A stretch of 64,000 nucleotides of DNA from Nitrospinae bacterium CG11_big_fil_rev_8_21_14_0_20_45_15 (GTDB taxonomy: Bacteria > Nitrospinota > Nitrospinia > Nitrospinales > VA-1), in the NCBI GenBank assembly GCA_002787235.1, contig PCWG01000015.1, positions 124,001-188,000 on the forward strand, given 5' to 3'. The notes below the pieces were generated by a model. It saw only the letters and a program-made list of their open reading frames with translations. It made no database searches and was not told the origin of the DNA. Each line of letters opens with the position of its first letter. The stretch's first letter is position 1. This document shows positions 23,998 through 33,357 of this stretch, in pieces. The translations under genes were made by a program, and so were the position numbers.

Positions 23998-26577
23998 ATG
24001 AGCGTTACAGTTAGAGAAACCATAAACTTTACTATCGACGGCAAGCCTGCCACCGCACCCGAAGGAACCATCATCCTGGAAGTGGCTCAAAAATACGGCT
24101 TCGAAGTCACCAATCTTTGTTACAACAAGAAGCTCAAACCTTTTGCCGCTTGCAGAACATGCATGGTAGAAGTCCGGCACAATGGCAAAAAAGAGTTGGT
24201 CTACTCCTGTACCCATCCTGTTGCAGAAGGCATGGAAGTCATCATTCATACCGAGGAGACCGACAGATACAACAGTGCGAACATTGAAATGTTACTGGTA
24301 GAACACCCTCTTGACTGTCCAATATGCGATAAATCAGGTGTCTGCCCTCTTCAAGACAACACCGAATTACTGGAACTGCAAAAACCCCGTTTTGAGATTC
24401 AGCGCAGAAACGAACCCAGCATAAAAACCAATCCATTGATTGAGTTTTATCTGAATCGTTGCATTGTATGCGGACTCTGCGTGCGTGCCTGCGACGAGAT
24501 TCAAGGTGTTCAAGCCCTGGATTTTCACCAAAGAGGTATGAAAGCCTCTATTGGAACGGCCAACGACGAACCATTGGATTGTGAGTTCTGCGGTCAATGC
24601 ATCACCGTGTGCCCCACTGGCGCGCTCATGGATATGTCTTCCGACGCACGTGGCCTTGCCGCTCTGTTTAAGAATACCAACACCACCTGCAGTTACTGTT
24701 CGTGGGGTTGCACCGTTCAGTTGGAAACCAAAAAGAATAAACTCGTTCGAATCACCGCCGATGAAACACCAGGTGTCGGCATCAACGAAGGCAACCTCTG
24801 CGCCAAGGGTCGTTTTGGACATGGCATCGTCCATAATGATGAGCGAATTCAAAGCCCGCTCATCAATCAGGGTGGAACCTTTCAGGAAATCGGCTGGGAC
24901 GAGGCGATCGAAATGATTGCGGAAAGAGCAAAAACAACGATCAATCGAAATGGAGCAGAAAGCCTTGCAGGCCTCGCTTCTGAAAAATTGACAAACGAAG
25001 AGAATTATCTTTTCCAAAAATTATTCAGAAACAACTACGGTTCAAATCAAATCAATAATCTGCAGAATCTACAAGCACCTTACGTCAATGACTTCATGCT
25101 CAACTGTTTTGAAAACGGCATTGAGTCAAAGCCAGTAACCGAACTGGATCAGGCCGATGTCGTATTGATCTTCAACTCCGATCTGCCATCAGAATATCCC
25201 GTAGGTGGCAACTCCATACGTAAGGGAGCTATTTTCACCGGAACTCGCGTCATTTTTGCGAATCCCAGGAACATGCGATTCGATCACGAAAGCAGGATCG
25301 ACATTCGCCTGATTTATAATCAAGATGCTGACTTCATGTTGGCCAATAGACTGTGCAGGATCTTGATCGACGAAAACCTGGTCGATACCGCCAAGGTTCA
25401 GGAACAAATTCCAAATTTCAACGACCTCGTTGCTTCTCTGGCACCCTACACCGCCGATGCCACAAAAAAAGCAACGGGTCTTACCAACGAACAGCTCAAA
25501 CGCACCGCCACACAATTGGCGGAAAAAGCCGATCGTGCTCTCATTATTGGCAATGACGTGCTAAATACAGGCAAAGGAAAAGAAACTCTCAATGCCTTGT
25601 TGAACCTCGCGATACTGCTCAATGCCGGTGGAGAGGGAAGCGTCAGCATTTACCCTCCACGCGAACACTGTAATTCACAAGGTGTCAATGATATGGGGGC
25701 AACTCCGCAATATCTGCCCGGCTATCGTCCTGTCAATGATGCGTTTGAACATGAAAATTTAGCAGATGAGCTTTTTGAAAATTGCGCCAATGGAAAAATT
25801 AAATTTTTGCACATTGCCGGGGAAGATCCAATGACCTCTTACAAAAGTCGATCAATTGTCGAGCAGGCACTGGATACCGTCCCTTTTCTTGTCGTTCAGG
25901 ACATTTATATGAGCGAAACGGCAAGAAAGGCCAACCTCATCTTGCCGACCGCAACTTTTGCTGAGAAAGAAGGAACCGTTACCAACATGACCCGTCATGT
26001 TCAAAAGGTAGTTCCTGCTATTCCTGTTCAGGGAAAAGCCAAGTCTGACCTGGAAATATTCCATAATCTCGCAGATGCTCTTGGTTCACCATTCAAATCT
26101 AAATCTTCTTCCGATGTTCTGGAAGAAATTCGTCAAACCATTCCCGCTTACAAAGATGTCGATCCCGCTCGACATGAGCAATGGAAGCCCTCTGGAGTAA
26201 CAGCTAAACCAGCCTTCCAAATCTGTGCATTCGAAGAATTGAAAGCCTCCAAACGAGATTTCTCGATGAAACTTTTGACCAATAATCACATGTTTCATAT
26301 TGGAAGCTACACACATTTTTCAAAAGCTCTAACAGATATTGGGCCGGATTGTTTCGCGGAAATCAATCCCAAGGATGCAAAAAAATCTGAATTGGTGAAT
26401 GGTGATACCTTGCTTGTTGAATCCTCTCAAGCCAATTTAAAAGTGCAAATGAAAATCAATCCCGCTGTACCCGCTGGGATGGTTTACATTCCAAAAAACT
26501 GGCCGGAAGTTCCAGTCAATGCCCTCAGAAACGGCGAAGATGGAACCGTCCACGTTAAAATATCCAAATCCGAATAA
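23998..26577 (+). CDS. nuoG: NADH-quinone oxidoreductase subunit G, formate-dehydrogenase-like form
   Basis: The 859-residue protein carries the full iron-sulfur chain. [2Fe-2S] ligands are C41, C52, C55 and C71; the His-Cys [4Fe-4S] site is H103, C107, C110 and C116. Two ferredoxin-type clusters use C155/158/161/165 and C195/198/201/205, and a [4Fe-4S] at the molybdopterin fold uses C231, C234, C238 and C268. The large domain after residue 225 resembles the formate dehydrogenase alpha subunit (ASEKLTNEENYLFQKLFR). However, the catalytic Sec/Cys-His is replaced by L358-Q359 in NNLQNLQAP, so formate oxidation is not expected. It lies between nuoE and nuoD. Confidence 0.9.
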   Translation: MSVTVRETINFTIDGKPATAPEGTIILEVAQKYGFEVTNLCYNKKLKPFAACRTCMVEVRHNGKKELVYSCTHPVAEGMEVIIHTEETDRYNSANIEMLLVEHPLDCPICDKSGVCPLQDNTELLELQKPRFEIQRRNEPSIKTNPLIEFYLNRCIVCGLCVRACDEIQGVQALDFHQRGMKASIGTANDEPLDCEFCGQCITVCPTGALMDMSSDARGLAALFKNTNTTCSYCSWGCTVQLETKKNKLVRITADETPGVGINEGNLCAKGRFGHGIVHNDERIQSPLINQGGTFQEIGWDEAIEMIAERAKTTINRNGAESLAGLASEKLTNEENYLFQKLFRNNYGSNQINNLQNLQAPYVNDFMLNCFENGIESKPVTELDQADVVLIFNSDLPSEYPVGGNSIRKGAIFTGTRVIFANPRNMRFDHESRIDIRLIYNQDADFMLANRLCRILIDENLVDTAKVQEQIPNFNDLVASLAPYTADATKKATGLTNEQLKRTATQLAEKADRALIIGNDVLNTGKGKETLNALLNLAILLNAGGEGSVSIYPPREHCNSQGVNDMGATPQYLPGYRPVNDAFEHENLADELFENCANGKIKFLHIAGEDPMTSYKSRSIVEQALDTVPFLVVQDIYMSETARKANLILPTATFAEKEGTVTNMTRHVQKVVPAIPVQGKAKSDLEIFHNLADALGSPFKSKSSSDVLEEIRQTIPAYKDVDPARHEQWKPSGVTAKPAFQICAFEELKASKRDFSMKLLTNNHMFHIGSYTHFSKALTDIGPDCFAEINPKDAKKSELVNGDTLLVESSQANLKVQMKINPAVPAGMVYIPKNWPEVPVNALRNGEDGTVHVKISKSE

Positions 26578-26627
26578 ATCAGAAAAAAATCACGTATCGC
26601 ACACCATAGTCAAAGGCGTTTGAAAAC

Positions 26628-27818
26628 ATGACCGATCTGAAAGAAAATTTACATACGGAGCACATGCTCCTCAACATGGGCCCGTCGCATCCTGCAACGC
26701 ATGGTACCGTCAAATTCTTACTCACTCTGGACGGCGAAAGCGTCGTAAATATGGATATAGACATCGGCTATCTCCATCGCGGCTTCGAAAAAATGTGTGA
26801 AAGCGTGACCTGGACCAATGTTTTCCCTTATACCGACCGCCTCAATTACTGCTCGGCTATAATGAACAACATTGGCTACGCATTGGCCGTCGAAAAACTT
26901 TGTGACATTGAAGTCAGTGACCGTTGCAAATACATACGTGTTGTCACTAACGAATTGTCCCGTATTTCAGATCACTACACCAATATTGCGGCGGCCGCTC
27001 TCGAACTAGGAGCCTTAACTGCCTTCATTTATTTTGTTGAGGCCAGGGAAATTGTATGGGATCTGCTCGAAAAAGTTTGTGGTGCTCGCTTGACCTCCAA
27101 CTACATCCGTATCGGTGGTCTCATGTGCGATTTGCCTCCAGGTTTTGACGAAGACCTGAAAGCCGCTTACCCGAAACTCGATGCTCTTTTCGATGACGTG
27201 GACAAACTGCTAACCAAAAACAGAATTTTTCTTGACCGCATGCGCGATACGGGTGGCATCTCTGCAGAACGTGCGATCAACTGGGGATTCACAGGGCCTT
27301 GCCTACGAGCCTGTGGTGTCGATTACGACGTCCGTAAAACACACCCTTATCTGGTCTACGATCGAATCGATTTTGACATCCCAATCGGAACCGTCGGTGA
27401 CAACTTTGATCGTTATTTGGTGCGCATGGAAGAAATCAAGCAGAGCATGAAAATTATCAAACAAGCTATGAAAGATATGCCCGAAGGCCCCATCAATGTG
27501 AACAATCCATACATGAGAATTCCATCAAAGCAGGATGTTTACTCTAAAATGGAGGAAATGATCGCTCACTTCAAAATGGTGATAGATGGACTGAAGCCAC
27601 CTGTTGGGGAAGTTTACTTTCCTACGGAGGCCGCCAATGGAGAATTGGGATTTTATCTGGTAAGCGATGGAACCGGAAAACCCTACAAATGCAGAGTACG
27701 TCCACCCAGCTTCACCATGACAGCGGCTATGTCTGAAATATGCAAGGGTGGGATGCTGGCAGACATCATACCAACGTTCGACATGATCAATATGATCGGT
27801 GGTGAATGCGACCGTTAA
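26628..27818 (+). CDS. nuoD: NADH-quinone oxidoreductase subunit D
   Basis: The 396-residue protein is the 49-kDa subunit of complex I, at the quinone site where the peripheral arm meets the membrane arm. Family motifs are MGPSHPATHGTVKF, DIDIGYLHRGFEKM, PYTDRLNYCSAI, GGLMCDLPPGF and the C-terminal IIPTFDMINMIGGECDR. Length is normal for a separate NuoD. It follows nuoG by 50 bases. nuoA, B, C, F and H-N are not in the window, so the complex is encoded in at least two places. Confidence 0.95.
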   Translation: MTDLKENLHTEHMLLNMGPSHPATHGTVKFLLTLDGESVVNMDIDIGYLHRGFEKMCESVTWTNVFPYTDRLNYCSAIMNNIGYALAVEKLCDIEVSDRCKYIRVVTNELSRISDHYTNIAAAALELGALTAFIYFVEAREIVWDLLEKVCGARLTSNYIRIGGLMCDLPPGFDEDLKAAYPKLDALFDDVDKLLTKNRIFLDRMRDTGGISAERAINWGFTGPCLRACGVDYDVRKTHPYLVYDRIDFDIPIGTVGDNFDRYLVRMEEIKQSMKIIKQAMKDMPEGPINVNNPYMRIPSKQDVYSKMEEMIAHFKMVIDGLKPPVGEVYFPTEAANGELGFYLVSDGTGKPYKCRVRPPSFTMTAAMSEICKGGMLADIIPTFDMINMIGGECDR

Positions 27819-27909
27819 AGTTCTCCCACTGTGTCGATTACAATGAGCCTTGAGGTTTCAGCCACGAGACCGACAGCCCATGAGCTTGCTAACCTCTTAA
27901 AGCGATCTC

Positions 27910-28911
27910 ATGACTAAAGCAATCAAGTTAATTTTCCTTCTTATCGGAGTTGCCCTGTTTGTGTGGGCAGTACAAACTGTTGGCCTTGACGAACTCCTGC
28001 AGTTACTCTCGAAATTAGGGATTGGTTTTATATATATTCTATTCATATACGCCGTTGTCACCTTCCTGGATTGCATTTCCTGGAAATACAATTTCACCCA
28101 ATCCTGCGCACAACGTTTCAATCTTTTCCAAATTTGGAGGATTCGACAAATAGGTGAAGCTTATAATGTGATCACCCCCTTGGGAACACTGGGCGGGGAA
28201 CCTGCTAAGGCACAGTTGTTAAAAGACTACCATGATATCCCCCGACGTCAGGGTCTCGCATCCCAGATTGTCTCTCGCACGACTTTCCTCGCGGCATTGA
28301 TTCTTTTTTTTATTCCGGGAATCTTTCTAACATTCGAAGCAAAAAACATTTCCAGCCAGTTTCAAAACACCGCACTTGCTGGCATGATCATATTTTCAAC
28401 CGCTATATTTTTTTTCTTCCTATTCCAAATCACCGGAACACTGGGACGACTTGCTCGATGGGCCGAAAAGATTTCATGGATCAAACAGAGTTCATCCTTT
28501 AGCGAAAATGTCGACGCATTGTCAGGTCATATTTCCGCATTTTACAGGGAAAACCCGAAGCGAGTCGCTATCAGCATCGCTTTTGCATTTGCAGGTTGGG
28601 TCGTTGGGCTTGCAGAACTTTACGTTGCCATGTATTTTCTGGGAGTCGATCTGAGCTTGGCCGAATTATGGATCATCGAAGCTTTGGCCCAATTGATAAA
28701 AGTTGGAAGTTTTTTGATTCCATTGAGCATCGGTGCTCAAGAGGGAGGGTTTATTATCGTCTTTACAGCGATGGGACTGCCTCCAGGAATTGGACTCACC
28801 CTATCATTTGTACGTAGAATCAGAGAATTGTTTTGGATAGGACTGGGACTTCTAATGGCAGGACAAATGGAATTCAAGCCCGTTATTGATGTGTTGGATG
28901 AGTCCGAATAA
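27910..28911 (+). CDS. Flippase-like integral membrane protein (LPG synthase TM family)
   Basis: The 333-residue protein has about seven to eight hydrophobic segments and the pattern of the lysylphosphatidylglycerol-synthase membrane region / UPF0104 family. Marks are IGEAYNVITPLGTLGGEPAKAQLL, SQIVSRTTFLAALIL, and IEALAQLIKVGSFLIPLSIGAQEGGF. Relatives move lipids or isoprenoid intermediates such as hopanoids across the inner membrane. There is no soluble synthase domain. It is 91 bases after nuoD, and convergent with a methyltransferase gene. Confidence 0.83.
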   Translation: MTKAIKLIFLLIGVALFVWAVQTVGLDELLQLLSKLGIGFIYILFIYAVVTFLDCISWKYNFTQSCAQRFNLFQIWRIRQIGEAYNVITPLGTLGGEPAKAQLLKDYHDIPRRQGLASQIVSRTTFLAALILFFIPGIFLTFEAKNISSQFQNTALAGMIIFSTAIFFFFLFQITGTLGRLARWAEKISWIKQSSSFSENVDALSGHISAFYRENPKRVAISIAFAFAGWVVGLAELYVAMYFLGVDLSLAELWIIEALAQLIKVGSFLIPLSIGAQEGGFIIVFTAMGLPPGIGLTLSFVRRIRELFWIGLGLLMAGQMEFKPVIDVLDESE

Positions 28912-28955
28912 GACCGGATCGCTCTAATCTGTTTAAATGTTAGAGACAATAGGTT

Positions 28956-29822
28956 TCAGTGCGAGGCAAGCCTGAACAAAAATAAACGAACGTACGGCAT
29001 CTTCCTACCCAAAGTGCCCCCTATTTTCCGCGCCAATCCACTTCTATTGAAGATCATACTCAAAATTCTGATTCTTCTCAGCTCCATAAGAAAATCATTA
29101 CGTTCAACAACCTCTAGTTCAAAACCAGCTTCTTTAGCTTTAGCAATGATTTCTTCATCTGTCCTTCTAAAACCATGATGCTTGGATACCAAGCTGTTGG
29201 GTTTCCCTAATAAAGATAGAACCATTTTCTTCAGGCAGGTTTGATATTTTAGAAAAACTTCATCAAGAAGAAGAGTGCTTTCATTATCTGCGGCACCACT
29301 GGGATCAATGAGCAAAGCCCCTCCTCTATTCAAAGAGTTTGCAACATTTTTAAAAAACAGTTTCAATTCATCATCATCAAAAAGATAAATCAGGCTAAAG
29401 GCTGTGATGACATCATAACTTTGTCTCAGTTCGAGGTTTAGTGTATTCAATAGCAAAAAACGGAATTCAGGAAACAACTGTTTTGCATCGCGATGAATAT
29501 TTAATTCCCTTAAATCCGAACAGACAATATTGTAACCTTGATCCAGTAAGTAAAGTTCACCCGCACAGCGCCCGCTGGCCAATGATAGTATTTTATTTTT
29601 TTTATCTACGTACTTTTGAACAAATTCACTGTAGGTCTTTATTCGGCTACGATCCTGATGGTGATACCATTTTTTAAAAAAACTTTCTTTATTGTCATAA
29701 GACACATCGGAATGATACCCATCCATGTCCTTAGCATGTTCCTCAGCCGTTCTTGATTTGTCTTTAAAAACAACACCCTCTTCACGACTGTTATCAATGG
29801 TATATTTAACCCACTTCCTCAT
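28956..29822 (-). CDS. Class I SAM-dependent methyltransferase
   Basis: The 288-residue protein has the SAM-binding fold: motif I as ILSLASGRCAGELYLLDQG, the acidic end of strand two in IVCSDLRELN, and YDVITAFSLIYLFDD followed by RGGALLIDPSG. The N-terminal 90 residues (HHQDRSRIKTYSEFVQ) cover the pocket. Substrate unknown; the C-terminal basic, arginine-rich helices may contact a membrane or nucleic acid. I start at the ATG at 29822, ten bases after AAGGA; a TTG six codons upstream is also open. Confidence 0.8.
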   Translation of the reverse strand: MRKWVKYTIDNSREEGVVFKDKSRTAEEHAKDMDGYHSDVSYDNKESFFKKWYHHQDRSRIKTYSEFVQKYVDKKNKILSLASGRCAGELYLLDQGYNIVCSDLRELNIHRDAKQLFPEFRFLLLNTLNLELRQSYDVITAFSLIYLFDDDELKLFFKNVANSLNRGGALLIDPSGAADNESTLLLDEVFLKYQTCLKKMVLSLLGKPNSLVSKHHGFRRTDEEIIAKAKEAGFELEVVERNDFLMELRRIRILSMIFNRSGLARKIGGTLGRKMPYVRLFLFRLASH

Positions 29823-29944
29823 GGTTTGAAATCCTTGCAATCAAAATATTTTTTATTATTCAAATGACTGAATAATAAAAGAGAATTAAAAATGTAATTG
29901 AAAGCACCTCTTTGAATCATATCCAATATTCAAAAAAACCCGTG

Positions 29945-30961
29945 TCAATCATAGAAGGATTGGAATATTTCTTCTTCAATTTGCTTGATTGTTTTTTGAA
30001 CTTTTCGAGTATTGTGAAAACTGGCAATATGATACAAGGCATCGCCGCCATTCACTAGAGGGAGTTTTAATTCACCGACAATGATTCCTTCATAGGGAGA
30101 GATGATGTCGCCGAGTGATTTTCCAAATTGATCGGTGATCTGCCCCAGTTTTTCCCCTTCTTTTATATGAGCACCCACTTCCTTTAATTTACGAAAAAGT
30201 CCACTGACGGGTGAACGTAACCAGTGACTCGACCAGGCTATAAAGACTTCTCGTCGCTCTGCAAGTTTTTTTTTGGACAGCATTCCGATAGATCGCATCA
30301 CTGAAAGACAGCCCTGAAGACCGATTTGGATGACCTTTTCGTCGAAGCGCAAAGCTTCGCCCCCTTCGAAAAGCAACATGGGTATATTTTTTCTACGCGC
30401 CGCCTCCCTTAATGATCCGTCCCGAATACTGGAATTCAAAACCACAGGCACACCAAATTCAAATGCCAGTTGTTTGGTCTCCGTATGGCTCATGTCGGCC
30501 CGAATTTGCGGAAGGTTATTTCTATGAACTGCTCCCGTGTGAAGGTCGATCCCGTGGGTGCAATTTTTGACAATTTCCTTCATGAAAATTTGAGCCACCC
30601 TCGAAGCAAGAGAACCATTTTCTGTACCGGGAAAGGAACGGTTCAAATCCCTGCGGTCAGGCAAGTATCGAGACAACATATTAAAACCAAATACATTGAC
30701 TACGGGAACCGCAATCAAAGTACCTTTCATCCGTTTGAGGGATCTTTGCTTCAGAATTCGACTGATGATTTCTGTTCCGTTTATTTCGTCGCCGTGAATC
30801 GCCCCTGAAATGAATAAAATGGGTCCGTCTTCTTTTCCTCGGATGACTTCGACAGGAATAGAAAGATCCGTACCGTCATACAAGTTGGATACGGAAAGCT
30901 GAATTTTCTTTCGCTCCCCTTTCTTTATGGGAATTCCGCCTATTTTTAAGACAGCTGCCAT
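29945..30961 (-). CDS. Succinylglutamate desuccinylase/aspartoacylase-family zinc hydrolase
   Basis: The 338-residue protein has the M14-type zinc fold of AstE/aspartoacylase: H and E ligands in SGAIHGDEINGTEI, H in HGIDLHTGAVHRN, and catalytic glutamate in LLFEGGEAL. The C-terminal 100 residues (KEVGAHIKEGEKLGQI and PYEGIIVGEL) look like a lipoyl/biotinyl-type barrel, normal for this branch. It shares one base with the rimK stop (TGATG). The RimK neighbour suggests it removes or trims amino acids from a RimK product rather than acting in arginine breakdown; that is inference. Confidence 0.88.
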   Translation of the reverse strand: MAAVLKIGGIPIKKGERKKIQLSVSNLYDGTDLSIPVEVIRGKEDGPILFISGAIHGDEINGTEIISRILKQRSLKRMKGTLIAVPVVNVFGFNMLSRYLPDRRDLNRSFPGTENGSLASRVAQIFMKEIVKNCTHGIDLHTGAVHRNNLPQIRADMSHTETKQLAFEFGVPVVLNSSIRDGSLREAARRKNIPMLLFEGGEALRFDEKVIQIGLQGCLSVMRSIGMLSKKKLAERREVFIAWSSHWLRSPVSGLFRKLKEVGAHIKEGEKLGQITDQFGKSLGDIISPYEGIIVGELKLPLVNGGDALYHIASFHNTRKVQKTIKQIEEEIFQSFYD

Positions 30962-31866
30962 CAGCCTCTTCCGACCGTCTTGGTATTCCAGAGTCGTGTG
31001 TCCTTTTCCATAAACTGAATAATTTTATCAGCTACGTCAATCCCGGTTGCGACTTCTATGCCTTCAAGACCTGGGGATGAATTGACTTCCATTACTACGG
31101 GGCCATGATTGGAGCGCAACAAATCCACACCGGCAACATTTAATCCCATCGCTTTAGCAGATCGAACAGCGGCACTTCTTTCTTCGGGAGAAATTTTGAT
31201 CACCTTTGCCGTGCCACCGCGGTGAAGGTTGGAACGAAATTCTCCTTCTTTGCCTTGTCGTATCATCGAAGCGACAACTTTGTCTTCAATGACAAAACAT
31301 CGGACGTCGGCACCGCCCGCTTCCTTGATAAATTCCTGGACCATGAAATGAGCATCCAATTCCATAAACGCGCCGATGACGCTTTCAGCAGCCTTGTCCG
31401 TCTCAGCCAAAACTACGCCCTTCCCCTGTGTTCCTTCAAGAAGTTTTACGACGAGAGGTGCTCCTCCAACCAAATTGATTATGTCCTCCGTGTGTTTCGT
31501 AGAGTGAGCAAAACCGGTTACAGGCAAACCAACGCCTTTTTTTGCGAGGATTTGCAGGGAGCGAAGTTTATCGCGCGAACGGGAAATAGCTACAGATTCA
31601 TTCAGAGGGGTGACACCCATCATCTCGAATTGCCGTAAAATAGCCGTTCCGAAAAATGTATTTGACGCTCCAATACGAGGAATGACCGCATCAAATTCAT
31701 TCAATACCCGATCCTTGTAATGAACCGATGGTTTGTGAGAAGTGATATTCACATAACATTTTAAATAGTCTATGACCTCCGCAGTATGGCCTCTTTTCCT
31801 TGCGGCCTCGACCAATCTTTTAGTCGAATACAATTTGGGTCCTCTGGATAAAACTCCAATATTCAT
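30961..31866 (-). CDS. rimK: RimK-family ATP-grasp amino-acid ligase
   Basis: The 301-residue protein has the full RimK layout: N-terminal [27 protein letters not shown]-type segment, [23 protein letters not shown]-grasp region [15 protein letters not shown], and metal/ATP site [19 protein letters not shown]. RimK in enterobacteria adds glutamates to ribosomal protein S6; relatives make poly-glutamate or other peptides. I start at 31866 after AAAGGTAGG; the open frame extends 27 codons upstream but that part is not conserved. It lies between a retropepsin-like protein gene and a zinc hydrolase gene. Confidence 0.93.
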   Translation of the reverse strand: MNIGVLSRGPKLYSTKRLVEAARKRGHTAEVIDYLKCYVNITSHKPSVHYKDRVLNEFDAVIPRIGASNTFFGTAILRQFEMMGVTPLNESVAISRSRDKLRSLQILAKKGVGLPVTGFAHSTKHTEDIINLVGGAPLVVKLLEGTQGKGVVLAETDKAAESVIGAFMELDAHFMVQEFIKEAGGADVRCFVIEDKVVASMIRQGKEGEFRSNLHRGGTAKVIKISPEERSAAVRSAKAMGLNVAGVDLLRSNHGPVVMEVNSSPGLEGIEVATGIDVADKIIQFMEKDTRLWNTKTVGRG

Positions 31867-31888
31867 TTGCCTACCTTTCTTTATTTTT

Positions 31889-32329
31889 TTATTTATCAAG
31901 TAAAAATGATTGACCTGGGTTGACAAGATAGTGATTTTTGACAGCACTTCTTCCCAAAAGCAATCGGAAGCCCATCACGTCTCTATTCACCAGGGTAAGT
32001 TCGATATCGTAAATCTGCGTGCCAATTTCAAGTTTAGTTTTTATCACAGGCCGAATGCTTGATTCACCATTCGAGCTTTTTATAGGCCGTTCATCCACCA
32101 TCAACGCCGTTGCCTTGACCACGGGATAGTGTTGTCTTTGCGCGGGATGAATAGTAAAACTGACCTTGTTGCTTTGTCTGTTAATTTTAATATTAGAAAC
32201 ATGAAGGGCAGAAGTTCTGGCCCCTGTATCAATCTTTGCTTTAATAGTTTGTATATCCAATTCAGGAAAAGAAACCCACTCTCTCCAGCCAACACAATCC
32301 AACTGTCTTTTTTTTTTCTTTTTCAGCAT
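31889..32329 (-). CDS. Retropepsin-like protease of the RimK-associated family (PF05618)
   Basis: The 146-residue protein contains [12 protein letters not shown] with D34, the retropepsin-like aspartate motif of the family once called ATP-dependent zinc protease. It also has the typical [29 protein letters not shown] and [12 protein letters not shown] segments. It starts with a lysine-rich run. In pseudomonads a homologue (RimB) works with RimK on ribosomal protein S6. Here it is the first gene of a rimK operon, 22 bases upstream of rimK. Confidence 0.85.
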   Translation of the reverse strand: MLKKKKKRQLDCVGWREWVSFPELDIQTIKAKIDTGARTSALHVSNIKINRQSNKVSFTIHPAQRQHYPVVKATALMVDERPIKSSNGESSIRPVIKTKLEIGTQIYDIELTLVNRDVMGFRLLLGRSAVKNHYLVNPGQSFLLDK

Positions 32330-32375
32330 TGAAAAAAAATTTCGGAATGATTATTGATAAATAAATCGCCCGTCT

Positions 32376-33299
32376 TCACTCTTTATTTTGAGCCATCCAG
32401 CTTTGAGCTTCAATGAACACCCGTTTTATCTCGGGAAACTTTTTTTTAATATTGGCTTCCAATTCTGAAATTGTAGACTCAACATTTCCCGATGACATGG
32501 CATCTTTAAAGTCTACACTGATATTCAGTAAGATATCATGTGGCCCCAGGTGCATTGTCAGGATTTCATTGATATGTAAAACATCTGATTCACTGTCGAC
32601 GATATTTCTGATGCCTGTAACAATATGATCGCTGGCGGCCTCTCCGGTTAACAATCCTTTGCACTCAAACGCAAGGCATGAAGCCGTAATGGCTAAAATA
32701 AGACCGATAATCACGGATGCAACGCCATCCAATATGGGCATATTAAAAGTCTCGCCTAGGTATATTGCCGATCCGGCAACTATCAAACCTATCAATGCCG
32801 CAAAGTCTTCAAACAACACTGTAAAAATAGCCGGGTCTTTACTCATCCGGATCGCTTTTATCAGACCCTGTGATCCTCTGGTTTTTCCCAGCTCTCTGTA
32901 TGCGACTGAAAATGCCATGGCTTCAAAAAAGACCGCAAAACCAATCACAATATAATTTACCATTGGGTCTGTTAACGGATGCGGATTCTTGATTTTACTT
33001 ATCCCTTCGTAAATGGATATACCTGAGCCCAGGCCAAAAAGTAATATGGCCACCACGAAACTCCAAAAGTAAATTTCCATTCCATATCCAAACGGGTGAG
33101 TTTTATCCGCAGGCTGTTGTGAACGCTTGATGCCATAAAGCAATAGAATTTGATTGCCTGTGTCGACGACAGAATGGATAGCTTCGCTGAACATGGCGGA
33201 GCTACCTGTATAAGCAGCAGCAAAAAACTTGGTCACAGAAATGAGTGTATTCCCCAAAAGAGCCGCATAAATGGACACTTTTGATGACTTTAACGACAT
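32376..33299 (-). CDS. Cation diffusion facilitator family transporter
   Basis: The 307-residue protein has six membrane helices and CDF metal-site motifs: AMFSEAIHSVVDTGNQ (HxxxD in helix 2) and FEDFAALIGL (helix 5). HPFGYGMEIYFWSF is the signature between them. The cytoplasmic C-terminal domain (about 220-300) includes LTMHLGPHDILLNISVDFKD. It is closest in style to the ZnT9/YdfM-like branch, which exports divalent metals such as zinc, cobalt or iron with protons. It lies between the rimK operon and the mgtE operon, on the same strand. Confidence 0.92.
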   Translation of the reverse strand: MSLKSSKVSIYAALLGNTLISVTKFFAAAYTGSSAMFSEAIHSVVDTGNQILLLYGIKRSQQPADKTHPFGYGMEIYFWSFVVAILLFGLGSGISIYEGISKIKNPHPLTDPMVNYIVIGFAVFFEAMAFSVAYRELGKTRGSQGLIKAIRMSKDPAIFTVLFEDFAALIGLIVAGSAIYLGETFNMPILDGVASVIIGLILAITASCLAFECKGLLTGEAASDHIVTGIRNIVDSESDVLHINEILTMHLGPHDILLNISVDFKDAMSSGNVESTISELEANIKKKFPEIKRVFIEAQSWMAQNKE

Positions 33300-33357
33300 A
33301 ATTTTCCTTAATTAAATTTTTCAAACTAACTGATATAACAGGTGCTGTGGGCACCTG

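Noticed and set aside
24650-26577. Formate dehydrogenase alpha subunit
   Set aside because: The catalytic Sec/Cys-His is Leu-Gln (358-359), and the gene lies between nuoE and nuoD, so NuoG is the better call.
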